Numbered from the stretch's first letter, positions 8,710-16,855 are shown. The stretch: 64,000 bases of DNA from Nocardioides solisilvae (GCF_003194625.1 NZ_QHKX01000001.1:310001-374000); one strand, 5' to 3'. The notes: generated by a model from the letters alone, not told the origin. Numbers and translations: made by a program.

Positions 8710-10787
8710 CGGACCTCCTCCCGCACCGGCCGCACCGGCCGCACCGACCGCGCCGCCAGCGCCCGCTCCCGGATCCCGGCGACGTCCTCGTCGCTGTAGA
8801 CGCCGTTCACCCCCGAGATCGTCGCCAGCCGCATCCCGTGCTTGAGGCCCAGCCGGTAGATCTCCTTCACCTTCGGCCACTCGATCTGGCGCCCCACGGT
8901 GAAGGTCTCGTAGCGGCCCTCCAGAGCCAGCACGATCGTCTCCGCGAGGCAGGCGTAGACGACGTTCTTCGGCAGCCCGATGTCGCGCATCCGCACGTCA
9001 CCCGGGAGCTCGATCTCCCCCGACTCCACCACCAGCACGTCGGGCCGCTTGGCGACGTCCTCGGCGGAGAGGTCGAGCGGGCGGGCGACGTCGGTGATCA
9101 CGCAGCCCGGCTTGACCGCCATGATGTCGAGGACCCGCTTGCCCGCGCCCGAGGTGGCGGTGACGACGAGGTCCATCTCGGGGAGCGCCTCGTCGGGGGT
9201 CGCGGCGACGTGGACCACCGCCCCGGGCGTCTCGCGCTCGATGTCGCGCTTGAGCGCGAGCAGCTTGGCCGACTCGGGCGAGACCAGCCACAGCTCCGCG
9301 CTGGCCACCGCGAGCAGCCGGGCGCAGACCGACCCGATGGCCCCGGTCGCCCCCACCACCATCGCCTTGCCGTGGAGCCGCCCCTGCTCGTCGACCTCGG
9401 CGAGGCCGAGCCGCCGCAACGCGTCGTGCGCGGCCCACAGCGCCCCCGAGGCGCTGTAGCTGTTGCCGGTGGTGACCGGCAGCGGTGCCTTCTTGGCAAC
9501 CGTGACGCCGGCGTCGCCGACGACCTTGGTGAAGGCCCCCAGGCCCATCACCTGGGCGCCCAACTTGCGGGCGGTCTCGGCGGCTCGCAGCAGGCGCGAG
9601 TAGGTGAACTCGGGGCTGTGCGCGAGCAGCTCCTTGGGGGTGCCGCCGACGGTGATCAGCCACCCCTCCGCCTCGTCGCCGGTCGGCGAGACGATCCCGG
9701 TCACGTGGCTGTAGGTGAAGGGCGGGACGTACGCCGCCGCCTTCTCCACGACGTCCATCACCGGCGACGGCGCCACCTTGGCGATGGTCGCGAGCGGCTC
9801 CACGTTGGCCAGGTACTCCTGGGAGAGCGGGTGGATGACGAAGGCGAACCGGCTGCGCCGCTTCCGGCCGTTCGGGTAGAGGAGCCGCGGCTCGAGCCCC
9901 GCGGAGACGATCATCTCGAGCAGGTCGTCGTCGGTCAGCGCCCCGCTGGCCGAGCGGTGCACCGCCGCGTGCATGAGCGCCTCGAGGACGGCGGCGGTGA
10001 CGGTCACCCGGAACGGCTGCGGCACCACGTCGACGACGAGGTCGACGCCGCGGTCGCCGAGGTCGGCGAGCCGCTCGGGCGAGATCGCCGAGCTGAGCAG
10101 GGTCTTGGCGGCGAGGTCCTCGAGGCCGAAGCCCTCGAGCTCGTCGTACGTCGCCACCACCACGTCGGCGTCCCGGGCGGCACGCCGGGCGAGGGTGCGC
10201 GACAGGAGGCTCCCCGGCATCCGCACCTGCGACTTCACCGGACCGGGCAGCAGGCGCAGGGGCAGCAGCGTGGCGTCGGCGGCGGCGTGCAGCAGGGGGT
10301 TGCGCTCCAGCCGCTCGGGGACGCCGAAGCGGAGCAGCGGGTCGGCGAACTCGATGTTGTCGGTGAACTCCCGCAGCACCCGGGCCGCCCGGTCCTGCCG
10401 GTGGCCGCTGAGCACCACGGTGCGGGCGTTGCTGAAGAAGCCCGGCATCTCGGCGTCGACGAACCGGACCGCCCACTCCTGGAGCACGTCGAGCAGACCG
10501 CGGCCGTCGGTCACCGGGACCTCGTCGGTCGCGGCCATGACCTGGTCCACGGCGCGCTGGTCGCCGTCGTACAGGCCGGCGACCCGCGCCTCCCGGAGGC
10601 CGGTGACAGCGATGGCGGCGGCGGAGCCGGCCCAGCGGCGCACGAGCCGCTCGGCGGCCTCGACGTCGCCGCTGACCCCGATCCGCTTGATCCGGTAGCG
10701 GTGGTGCAGGAAGGTGACGACCTCGTCGTAGTCGCGGTCGGGCCCGAGCAGGCTGACGTTGAGGACCAGGGGCGGGCGGTGCTTCAT
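8706..10787 (-). CDS. Two-part protein with C-terminal acyl-ACP reductase (AAR)-like domain
   Basis: The 693-aa protein starts at ATG 10787 after GGAGG. Residues about 310-690 align by eye with the whole cyanobacterial long-chain acyl-ACP reductase: FAFVIHPLS at the start, GLGAFTKVV, VTTGNSYSA, the nucleotide-binding VVGATGAIGS near 478-487, and VYACLAE with Cys613. That cysteine is in the position of the acyl-thioester Cys of AAR (FACFAE). AAR reduces acyl-ACP or acyl-CoA to a fatty aldehyde with NADPH. Residues 1-300 form an unrecognised domain (EVVTFLHHRYRIKRIGVSGD, MPGFFSNARTVVLSGHRQD). It lies between an SDR and a WS/DGAT with short gaps and overlaps. Automated annotation may call it a dehydrogenase or shikimate-dehydrogenase-like; I favour acyl reductase. 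Confidence 0.75.
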   Translation of the reverse strand: MKHRPPLVLNVSLLGPDRDYDEVVTFLHHRYRIKRIGVSGDVEAAERLVRRWAGSAAAIAVTGLREARVAGLYDGDQRAVDQVMAATDEVPVTDGRGLLDVLQEWAVRFVDAEMPGFFSNARTVVLSGHRQDRAARVLREFTDNIEFADPLLRFGVPERLERNPLLHAAADATLLPLRLLPGPVKSQVRMPGSLLSRTLARRAARDADVVVATYDELEGFGLEDLAAKTLLSSAISPERLADLGDRGVDLVVDVVPQPFRVTVTAAVLEALMHAAVHRSASGALTDDDLLEMIVSAGLEPRLLYPNGRKRRSRFAFVIHPLSQEYLANVEPLATIAKVAPSPVMDVVEKAAAYVPPFTYSHVTGIVSPTGDEAEGWLITVGGTPKELLAHSPEFTYSRLLRAAETARKLGAQVMGLGAFTKVVGDAGVTVAKKAPLPVTTGNSYSASGALWAAHDALRRLGLAEVDEQGRLHGKAMVVGATGAIGSVCARLLAVASAELWLVSPESAKLLALKRDIERETPGAVVHVAATPDEALPEMDLVVTATSGAGKRVLDIMAVKPGCVITDVARPLDLSAEDVAKRPDVLVVESGEIELPGDVRMRDIGLPKNVVYACLAETIVLALEGRYETFTVGRQIEWPKVKEIYRLGLKHGMRLATISGVNGVYSDEDVAGIRERALAARSVRPVRPVREEVR

Positions 10788-10797
10788 GGCTGGCCTC

Positions 10798-11886
10798 CTA
10801 GACCATCGCCGCGGCGGTGTGCTCGGGGTGGCCCCGCATGTAGTCGAGGAGCCGACCGGCGTAGTCGGGGAAGCGCGGGCACGCGACGCCCGTCCCGCGC
10901 AGGTCGGCGGTCGCGTGGGCAGTGCCGTACGTCGTGGGCGAGGCGAGGTAGTCCACCGACTCGGCCGGCGCGCCCAGGAGCGCCCCGACGCCGGGGAGGC
11001 CGACCACCGTGCGGGTGAGCCCCTGCGGCAGCGGCACCCACAGCACCCGACGGTCAAGGTGGCGGGCGAAGGTGTCGACCAGCTCGCGGACCGACGGCGG
11101 GTCGGGGTCGGTGAGAGCGTAGGTGCGACCGCGCGAGCGGTCCAGCAGCGAGAGGGCGTCCATCGCGTCGACGACGAAGTCGCGGGGCACGAGCCCGAAG
11201 CGGACGAGGTCGGGGTCGGCCACCCGCGGCATCAGGGCGAGCGGCCCCTGGCGGCGCAGCATCGTCGCCACGAAGTAGGGGCCGTCGTACTTCTGCGTCT
11301 CCCCCGTGCGCGAGTCGCCCACCACGATGCCGGGGCGGTAGACCGTGGCCGGGAGGCCGCCCTCCATCGCCCCGCGGACCAGCACCTCGGCGGCGTGCTT
11401 GGTCTCCTCGTAGTGGTTGCGGAACTCCTGCCCCTCCTCGAGGTGCTCCTCGGTGAACTCGCCGGCGAAGCTGCCGCTCACGTAGCAGGTGCTGACGTGC
11501 TGGAGGCGGCGCAGCGCGGGCAGCTCGTGGCAGAGCTCCAGGACCCGCGCCGTGCCCTCGACGTTGACGCGGCGGGCCACCTCCTCGGGGACCGACAGGT
11601 CGTAGACCGCGGCGAGGTGCCACACCTCGGCGAGCTGCTCGAGGCCGGCGCGGTCGTCCCTGGACAGGCCGAGGCCGGGCTCCGTGAGGTCGCCGGCCAC
11701 CAACGAGACGCGGCCGAGCACCTCGGGGTGCTCGGCCTCGATCTCGGCAAGCCGCTGGCGGGCCAGGGGCAGGTGGCGCTCCTGCACCAGGCAGGTGGCG
11801 TCCTCCCCGGGGCGCCGGGCCAGCAGGCGCGGCAGGAGGGCGGATCCGAGGAAGCCGGGGAACCCGGTCATCAGCAGGGCAGCCAT
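10798..11886 (-). CDS. Extended SDR, fatty acyl-CoA reductase / thioester-reductase-like
   Basis: This 362-aa protein has the Rossmann motif TGFPGFLGS at residues 7-15, a DLTEPGLGL turn, HLAAVYD, HVSTCYVSG and the catalytic YxxxK as YEETKHAAE. These are the hallmarks of the NAD_binding_4 group that includes fatty acyl-CoA reductases and the reductase domains of carboxylic acid reductases. It is the first gene of a three-gene operon, with 10 bp to the AAR-like gene and then an overlap to WS/DGAT. A likely role is reduction of acyl thioester or fatty aldehyde to fatty alcohol. The exact step is an inference; an NAD-dependent epimerase-like reaction is less likely given the neighbours. Confidence 0.82.
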   Translation of the reverse strand: MAALLMTGFPGFLGSALLPRLLARRPGEDATCLVQERHLPLARQRLAEIEAEHPEVLGRVSLVAGDLTEPGLGLSRDDRAGLEQLAEVWHLAAVYDLSVPEEVARRVNVEGTARVLELCHELPALRRLQHVSTCYVSGSFAGEFTEEHLEEGQEFRNHYEETKHAAEVLVRGAMEGGLPATVYRPGIVVGDSRTGETQKYDGPYFVATMLRRQGPLALMPRVADPDLVRFGLVPRDFVVDAMDALSLLDRSRGRTYALTDPDPPSVRELVDTFARHLDRRVLWVPLPQGLTRTVVGLPGVGALLGAPAESVDYLASPTTYGTAHATADLRGTGVACPRFPDYAGRLLDYMRGHPEHTAAAMV

Positions 11887-11903
11887 GGGCCGTCTCCTTC
11901 GAC

Positions 11904-11934
11904 AAGTGCCCCTCCCCTCCCGGGAGGGGCACTT
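11904..11934. terminator. Perfect 13-bp stem-loop between the PepSY and SDR genes
   Basis: The arms AAGTGCCCCTCCC (11904-11916) and GGGAGGGGCACTT (11922-11934) are perfect complements around a 5-nt loop. The element lies downstream of the PepSY stop and 18 bp before the SDR start. It could end PepSY transcription; no T-run follows, so an operator or an mRNA structure controlling the lipid operon is an alternative. Confidence 0.5.
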
Positions 11935-11957
11935 CCGACCCTAGACCCGCCGGGGGG

Positions 11958-12470
11958 TCAGCGGTCCGTCTCCTTGCTCACAACCTCGAAGGAGTCGTCG
12001 AGGTCGACGTCGACCTCCGAGCCGTCCTCGGCGCGGACCTCGACCTCGTAGGCGACGCCCCGGTCGTCGCTGGCCTCGACGTCGGTCACGGTGCCGCCGC
12101 CGACCGCCGCCAGCGCGGCGCGCTCGGCGTCGGCCCGCTCGGCGTCGGTGAGCACCCGGTCGTCGCTGTCGTCGCTGTCGTCGGTCTCCTGGCGGACCAC
12201 GCCGAGGTCGTCGTCGAGGTCGACGTCGACCTCCGAGCCGTCCTCGGCGCGGACCTCGACCTCGTAGGCGACGCCCCGGTCGTCGCTGGTCTCGACGTCG
12301 GTGACGGTGCCGCCGCCGACGGCCTCGAGGGCGGCGGCGGAGACGCGGTCGCGCTCGTCGCCGCCCAGCCGGTCGTCGCCGCTGGTGGCGGCCCAGGCGA
12401 CGCCGCCGGCCCCGAGCAGGGCGACGACGGCGACGGCGGGGACGAGGACGCGGGTCTTGGCGCTGGGCAT
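11958..12470 (-). CDS. Secreted or anchored protein with two tandem PepSY domains
   Basis: ATG 12470 gives 170 aa. A basic start and hydrophobic stretch (RVLVPAVAVVALLGAGGVAWA) form a signal peptide or anchor. Two nearly identical PepSY repeats follow, each containing ALEAVGGGTVTDVE or a close variant, then DDRGVAYEVEVRAEDGSEVDV, joined by an acidic DDSDDSDD linker. PepSY domains often inhibit peptidases or act as outside ligands and sensors. The duplication is recent: about 112 bp at 11995-12106 and 12211-12322 are almost identical. Three phased TTCAGCGA repeats sit upstream, suggesting control by an OmpR-type regulator that is not in this window. Confidence 0.82.
   Translation of the reverse strand: MPSAKTRVLVPAVAVVALLGAGGVAWAATSGDDRLGGDERDRVSAAALEAVGGGTVTDVETSDDRGVAYEVEVRAEDGSEVDVDLDDDLGVVRQETDDSDDSDDRVLTDAERADAERAALAAVGGGTVTDVEASDDRGVAYEVEVRAEDGSEVDVDLDDSFEVVSKETDR
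11995..12322. repeat. Near-identical direct repeat within the PepSY gene (216-bp period)
   Basis: The segment 11995-12106 recurs at 12211-12322 with few differences (for example GGCCTC versus GGTCTC). It encodes the core of the two PepSY domains. The near identity, including third codon positions, points to recent duplication or gene conversion. Confidence 0.75.
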
Positions 12471-12531
12471 GGGGGGAACCTCTCGATCGGTGTGTCTGGG
12501 GTGTGCTTGTGCGGACGAGTCTGCGACGGGG

Positions 12532-12560
12532 TCGCTGAAGGCTCGCTGAACGTCGCTGAA
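12532..12560 (-). promoter_or_regulatory. Three phased TTCAGCGA repeats upstream of the PepSY gene
   Basis: On the minus strand TTCAGCGA occurs three times (12560-12553, 12550-12543, 12539-12532) with 10 and 11 bp periods, and TTCAG recurs inverted close by at 12577. Direct repeats at one helical turn are the classic binding pattern of OmpR/PhoB-family response regulators. They lie about 60-90 bp before the PepSY start, in the region shared with the divergent gene at 12640. Confidence 0.5.
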
Positions 12561-12627
12561 GGCGCGTTCAGGGCGCAGGTCACGCTGCGCGATCCGCGGA
12601 GAAGCAACCCCGACGGCTACCCGGCGG

Positions 12628-12640
12628 TACCTTGGAGGAA
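12628..12640 (+). promoter_or_regulatory. TACCTT box 6 nt before ATG 12640, probable leaderless start
   Basis: TACCTT (12628-12633) is followed by six bases and then the start codon. GGAGGA lies directly against the ATG, too close for a usual ribosome site, so leaderless transcription is the better explanation. Confidence 0.4.
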
Positions 12641-13224
12641 TGAGCCCCACCGTCTCTGCGCAGCAGAGCCTCCCCGATGCCGACCACGACGAGATGGTCA
12701 TGGAGGACGTCGCCGAGCCCGAGAAGATCTGGGCGGAGGCAGCGCGGACCGTGCTGCTCGAGGTCGCCGGCCGCTACAACGCCGTGACCACGTCGAAGGA
12801 GCTCGCCGCCGCCGTGCAGGAGCGCACCGGCGTCGTCACCGACCGGGCCGCGCACTACTGGGTGGGCGAGGTGCTGGCCCTGGTCGCGGAGGAGTGCCAC
12901 GACCTCGAGGAGCCGCTGCTCCCCTCGCTCTGCGTCAACCCGCAGGGGGCCGTCGTGCCGGCGTACGCGCGGGTGCTGCGCGACATCCGCGGCGAGACCC
13001 CGGAGGACGTCGACAAGCAGGCAGCCGACGAGCGCCTCGCCCTCTACCGGCGCCACGACGCGACGGGCCTGCCCGCCGACGGCGGCCACGCCGAGCTCAC
13101 TCCCCGGCTCGCGGCCTCTCGGGCGCGGGACCGGAAGAACCGGCTGGCCGAGCGGGTCCTGCCGGTGTGCCCGACCTGCTACCAGGAGCTCGCGTCGACG
13201 GGCGTGTGCGACCACTGCGACTGA
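12640..13224 (+). CDS. Hypothetical protein with C-terminal zinc-ribbon motif
   Basis: This 194-aa soluble protein is not recognised. Residues 30-85 look helical (EKIWAEAARTVLLEVAGRYNAVTTSKELAAAVQERTGV) and include a possible winged-helix core. A Trp/Glu-rich middle follows, and the C-terminus ends in CPTCYQEL ... GVCDHCD, a four-cysteine zinc ribbon. The combination suggests a nucleic-acid-binding protein, but that is speculative. Its last about 128 bp overlap the 3' end of the convergent membrane-protein gene. Confidence 0.65.
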   Translation: MSPTVSAQQSLPDADHDEMVMEDVAEPEKIWAEAARTVLLEVAGRYNAVTTSKELAAAVQERTGVVTDRAAHYWVGEVLALVAEECHDLEEPLLPSLCVNPQGAVVPAYARVLRDIRGETPEDVDKQAADERLALYRRHDATGLPADGGHAELTPRLAASRARDRKNRLAERVLPVCPTCYQELASTGVCDHCD

Positions 13225-13621
13225 GCGCTCGCAGGCCCAGCGCCACCATCAGCCAGGTCCAGGGCGCCCACAGCACGCCGCCGACGCCGTCGAGGACGGG
13301 CCAGTACCCGTACGACGGCCCCTGGCCGACCCGCAGCGCCGACCACGCGGCGAGCGACCCGAGGACCCCGGACGCGACGACCGCCACCGGGACCAGCCAG
13401 CCCGACCGACCCCGTCGGAGCAGCGCCGGCAGCGACAGGAGCAGCACGGCCGCCGCGGCGGCGTACCCGCCCGCCGACATCCGGTAGTCGTCGGCGTCGG
13501 GCGAGCCGCCGAACTGGAACCAGAGGGCGCCGTAGCCGACGACGATCCCGTTGAGCAGGGTGAACCAGACCGCGAGGGTCCAGCCGGCCGTGCCCCAGGC
13601 GTGGAGGCGAGGTGAGGTCAT
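13097..13621 (-). CDS. Membrane protein, unknown function; 3' end overlaps its convergent neighbour
   Basis: ATG 13621 gives 174 aa with four transmembrane segments: AWGTAGWTLAVWFTLLNGIVVG, GGYAAAAAVLLLSLPALL, GWLVPVAVVASGVLGSLAAW and GGVLWAPWTWLMVALGL. The hydrophobic part ends near residue 128. The rest (SGRTRPSTRAPG to the stop) is Pro/Arg-rich and lies antisense to the zinc-ribbon end of the other gene. The tail is therefore dictated by the overlap and may be a recent extension after loss of an earlier stop. No family was recognised. Confidence 0.6.
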   Translation of the reverse strand: MTSPRLHAWGTAGWTLAVWFTLLNGIVVGYGALWFQFGGSPDADDYRMSAGGYAAAAAVLLLSLPALLRRGRSGWLVPVAVVASGVLGSLAAWSALRVGQGPSYGYWPVLDGVGGVLWAPWTWLMVALGLRALSRSGRTRPSTRAPGSRSGTPAGPARPAGSSGPAPERPRAGE

Positions 13622-13682
13622 GCGGCGATCCTGCGCCCCCGCCCCGGGGCGGCGGATCCGCCGGCGTACTCAGCCGGGGGCG

Positions 13683-13871
13683 TCAGGCCCGGGCGCCCGT
13701 CCGCTCGTAGTGCTGCTTGTTGGCGAGCATCGCGCCGAACGCGACCGCGACGAGGACGACCAGCTGGAGGCCGACCCGGATGTTCCCCTCACCGAGGGCG
13801 AACCAGGCGCCGCCGCCGAAGAGGGTGGCGAGGACGGTGAGGGCGGGGTGGATGAGGGTGTGCGGGGACAT
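13683..13871 (-). CDS. Small two-helix membrane protein
   Basis: ATG 13871 gives 62 aa. Two transmembrane helices are visible (ALTVLATLFGGGAWFAL and VGLQLVVLVAVAFGAMLA), with a short charged C-terminus (NKQHYERTGARA). Short proteins of this type are common in Nocardioides-like genomes and have no assigned role. It stands alone, about 110 bp after the stop of the next upstream gene on the same strand. Confidence 0.6.
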   Translation of the reverse strand: MSPHTLIHPALTVLATLFGGGAWFALGEGNIRVGLQLVVLVAVAFGAMLANKQHYERTGARA

Positions 13872-13984
13872 CGGCCGTGCTCCTGGTGCGGGGGGAGGGG
13901 TGCTCTCCCAGCGTGCGTCAGGAACCCGGGGGTTGTCCGGGGTTTCCGACAGGCGGGACGTTCCGCCCGACAGGATGACACGAC

Positions 13985-14299
13985 TCAGCGGGCGTCGCGT
14001 CGCTCCTGCAGCCGGGCCTGCGCCGCCGGGAGGTAGGACAGGCACGGGGCCTCGGCGCCGGGGTGCTTGGCGGTGAGGTGGAGGATCCACCGATCCATCG
14101 CCGCCATGTAGCCGTTGTCCTCGCCCGGACGACGCGTGCTCCAGGCGCGGGTGCCCGTCCCGGGCCGCGGCACCTCGCACTCGGTGCAGGTGATCTTGTA
14201 GGCGAACGAGTCGTCCGGGCTCACGTCGATGCGGACCTCGGCCAGCGGTCCGGCCTCGGCGCTGGCCTTCCTCTGGCGGGCGGAGCGGCTGGCGGGCAC
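13985..14299 (-). CDS. Hypothetical protein, 104 aa
   Basis: The GTG at 14299 follows GAGG at a good distance. The protein is soluble, with a basic first 15 residues and a core that has a single Cys pair (KITCTECEVPRPG) and a later stretch of YMAAMDRWILHLTAKHP resembling a zinc-finger helix with histidines. No family was recognised; a small zinc-binding protein is possible. It is followed by the small membrane protein at 13871 and preceded by a hairpin and tRNA-Thr. Confidence 0.5.
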   Translation of the reverse strand: MPASRSARQRKASAEAGPLAEVRIDVSPDDSFAYKITCTECEVPRPGTGTRAWSTRRPGEDNGYMAAMDRWILHLTAKHPGAEAPCLSYLPAAQARLQERRDAR

Positions 14300-14337
14300 G
14301 GGGACCTCGTTCGTGGGGTGGGACGGGTGGACGCACG

Positions 14338-14375
14338 AAGGCCCCCGACCCGCATCGCAGCGGGTCAGGGGCCTT
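14338..14375 (-). terminator. Hairpin terminator downstream of tRNA-Thr
   Basis: AAGGCCCC-TGACCCGC on the minus strand pairs with GCGGGTC-GGGGGCCTT around a 6-nt loop, giving a stem of about 15-16 bp with one or no mismatches. It starts 6 bp after the tRNA 3' end, as expected for a tRNA transcript terminator. Confidence 0.7.
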
Positions 14376-14381
14376 GACGTG

Positions 14382-14454
14382 AGCCGCCTGTCGGAATCGA
14401 ACCGACGACCTAATCATTACGAGTGATTCGCTCTACCGACTGAGCTAAGGCGGC
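14382..14454 (-). tRNA. tRNA-Thr (anticodon CGT)
   Basis: On the minus strand a 73-nt cloverleaf is complete. The acceptor GCCGCCT pairs with AGGCGGC, the D arm is GCTC-AGTCGGTA-GAGC, and the anticodon stem AATCA/TGATT encloses the loop CTCGTAA (CGT). The T arm GTCGG-TTCGATT-CCGAC is canonical, and the discriminator is T. No CCA is encoded. The anticodon reads ACG, a very frequent Thr codon in such genomes. Confidence 0.95.
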
Positions 14455-14572
14455 GTGCTGCCCGGGCGAGCCCACGAGGAGCGTGACCGGACAACCCGGG
14501 GAAGTATACGGACACCACCCCTCAGCGCGCGAAATGGTCCGCCCCTCACCCGCGCGAGCAGGCGTCCACGAC

Positions 14573-16855
14573 TCAGTGGGCGACGAGCGCCGCCTTCAGC
14601 TCCTCGGCCCCGCCGAGCGGCTCGTGGTCGTCGCCGGCGACGAGGGTGACGTCGACGATCCGGCCGGTCCAGGGGAAGCCGCGGCGGCCGTGCGGGGCGG
14701 TGCCGTAGTCGTCGGTCACGGGGGTGCCGCGGTCGATCCCGACGTCGAGGGTCTGGTCCATCGAGAAGAAGGTCGAGATGGTCCGCTCGATCCGCCCCGA
14801 CCCGACCTCGCGCCCGTCGAGCAGCAGGGTGAGCTCGCCGCCGCGGCCGGCGCCGCCGCCGTCGTAGGCGAACCGCGCCTGCACGACGTGCGGCCCCTCC
14901 CCCACGGGCGCCTGGGAGCGGACGATCGTCTCCTCCGCCCCGAGCCACGCGTAGGCGAAGGTGAGGAAGCCGTCGCGCACGTAGAACGACCACCCGGCGA
15001 AGCTGCTCCCCTGCGCCACGAGGACGCCCTCCGCCTTGCCGGCGCGCGGCCCGGCATCGGCGATCCGCGCGGTCACCGACCAGGAGCCGTTCTTGAACGG
15101 CGGCACGGCGTCCTCGCGCAGCCGGCCGGCCCCGGCGCGCAGGGTGAGCCGGCGCGGCGGCGCCGGTCGGCGGCTGACCCCGTCCGCGGTGCCACCGGGC
15201 AGCACCACCCCGTGGCGCCGCGCCTCGGCGTGGAAGAGCTCCTGGAGCTCGGCCAGCCGCTCGGGGTGCCGGGCCGCGAGGTCGCGCGCCTGCGTCCAGT
15301 CGGTGGTGGTGTCGTAGAGCTCCCAGGTGTCGTCGTCGAGCGACGTCGCGGGTGCGCCGAGCAGCCACGGCGACCGGTGCTTGGCCACCGCGGTCCATCC
15401 CTCGTGGTAGATCCCGCGGTTGCCGAGCATCTCGAAGTACTGCGTGGTGTGCCGCTCGGGCGCGTCGGCGTCGTTGAACGAGTAGGCGAAGGAGACGCCG
15501 TCCACCGGGTCCTGCGCCACCCCCTCGACGGTCTCGGGGTGCGGCACCCCGGTCACCTCGAGGATGGTCGGGAAGACGTCGACCACGTGGTGCCACTGGT
15601 CGCGGACACCCCCGCGGTCCGCGATCCCGGCCGGCCAGTGGACGATCAGCCCGTTGCGGGTGCCGCCGTAGTGGGAGGCGACCTGCTTGGTCCACTGGTA
15701 CGGCGTGTCCATCGCCACCGCCCACCCCGCCGGGTAGTGGACGTAGGCATCCGGCCCGCCGACCAGGTCGAGCTGCTCGGCGATCCGCCCGGCGGTGTCC
15801 TCGACGCCGTTGAACCGCATCGTCTCATTGAGCGTGCCCTCCAGGCCGCCCTCCGCGGAGGCCCCGTTGTCGCCCAGGACGTAGAGGACGACGGTGTTCT
15901 CCAGGTCGCCGGCGGCGCGCAGGGCGTCGACGAGCCGCTGCACCTGCGCGTCGGTGTGCTCGGCGAACGCGGCGTAGGTCTCCATCAACCGCTCGGCGAC
16001 GAGCCGCTGGGTCTCGTCGAGCTCGTCCCAGTGCGGCACCCCGGGAGTCCAGGGCGCCAGCTCGGCGTCGGGCGGCACGACGCCGAGCTCCTTCTGCCGT
16101 TCGAGGGTCAGCTCGCGCTGCCGGTCCCAGCCGTGGGCGAACTCGCCGCGGTGGCGGCCCCGCCACTCCTCCGGCAGCTGGAACGGCGCGTGCGTGGCAC
16201 CGAAGGCCAGGTAGGTGAACCACGGCTTGCCGCCCCCGTGGGAGCGGACGTCGTCGATCCAGTCGATCGCCCGGTCCACGAGGTCCTCCGACAGGTGGTA
16301 GCCCTCGGCTGCGGTCCGCGGCGGGTCGACGAACGTCGTCCCCTCGACGAGGGTGGGCTCGAACTGGCTCGCCTCGCCGCCGAGGAAGCCGTAGAAGCGG
16401 TCGAACCCCTCGCGCGTCGGCCACCGGTCGAACGGCCCCGCCGGGGTCTGCTCCCAGGTCGGCGTCTGGTGCCACTTGCCGAAGGCAGCGGTGGCGTAGC
16501 CGCTGCCCCGCAGCGCCTGGGCGAGCGTGCCGGCGCTCGGCGGCCGCGTGGCGTCGTACCCGGGGGTGCCGCTGCTGATCTCGACGACCGTGCCCATCCC
16601 GACGGCGTGGTGGTTGCGGCCGGTCATCAGGGCCGCACGGGTCGGCGAGCAGAGCGCGGTGGTGTGGAAGCGCGAGTAGCGCAGGCCCTCGGCCGCGAGC
16701 TGGTCGGCGGCGGGCATCGGGCACGGCCCGCCGAACGCCGAGGAGGCCCCGAAGCCCATGTCGTCGAGCAGCACGAGCAGGACGTTCGGCGGGGCCTCGA
16801 CGGCGGGACGGGGCTGGTGGCGGGACTGGTGGCGGGACTGGTGGGCGCTGGTCAT
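14573..16855 (-). CDS. Type I (formylglycine) sulfatase, cytoplasmic
   Basis: The 760-aa protein has the sulfatase fold signature: [11 protein letters not shown] near residue 30 (metal Asp pair), the activation motif CSPTR with Cys69, [17 protein letters not shown] and LGDNGAS. Cys69 would be oxidised to formylglycine, the catalytic aldehyde-hydrate that cleaves sulfate esters. The C-terminal about 170 residues form a beta-rich domain. No signal peptide is present; the start ([14 protein letters not shown]) contains a short 12-bp tandem repeat. ATG 16855 overlaps the stop of the maturase gene (ATGA). With an ABC importer and its own maturase in one operon, it probably desulfates imported organic sulfate esters. 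Confidence 0.92.
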   Translation of the reverse strand: MTSAHQSRHQSRHQPRPAVEAPPNVLLVLLDDMGFGASSAFGGPCPMPAADQLAAEGLRYSRFHTTALCSPTRAALMTGRNHHAVGMGTVVEISSGTPGYDATRPPSAGTLAQALRGSGYATAAFGKWHQTPTWEQTPAGPFDRWPTREGFDRFYGFLGGEASQFEPTLVEGTTFVDPPRTAAEGYHLSEDLVDRAIDWIDDVRSHGGGKPWFTYLAFGATHAPFQLPEEWRGRHRGEFAHGWDRQRELTLERQKELGVVPPDAELAPWTPGVPHWDELDETQRLVAERLMETYAAFAEHTDAQVQRLVDALRAAGDLENTVVLYVLGDNGASAEGGLEGTLNETMRFNGVEDTAGRIAEQLDLVGGPDAYVHYPAGWAVAMDTPYQWTKQVASHYGGTRNGLIVHWPAGIADRGGVRDQWHHVVDVFPTILEVTGVPHPETVEGVAQDPVDGVSFAYSFNDADAPERHTTQYFEMLGNRGIYHEGWTAVAKHRSPWLLGAPATSLDDDTWELYDTTTDWTQARDLAARHPERLAELQELFHAEARRHGVVLPGGTADGVSRRPAPPRRLTLRAGAGRLREDAVPPFKNGSWSVTARIADAGPRAGKAEGVLVAQGSSFAGWSFYVRDGFLTFAYAWLGAEETIVRSQAPVGEGPHVVQARFAYDGGGAGRGGELTLLLDGREVGSGRIERTISTFFSMDQTLDVGIDRGTPVTDDYGTAPHGRRGFPWTGRIVDVTLVAGDDHEPLGGAEELKAALVAH

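Noticed and set aside
14382..14454. tRNA-Thr as an integration site for a mobile element
   Set aside because: No integrase, no direct repeat of the tRNA 3' end and no change in gene style near it; a normal tRNA terminator follows.
16808..16842. 12-bp tandem repeat at the sulfatase 5' end as a regulatory repeat
   Set aside because: It lies inside the coding sequence and encodes RHQS repeats in the first 14 residues; no symmetry suggesting a protein site.
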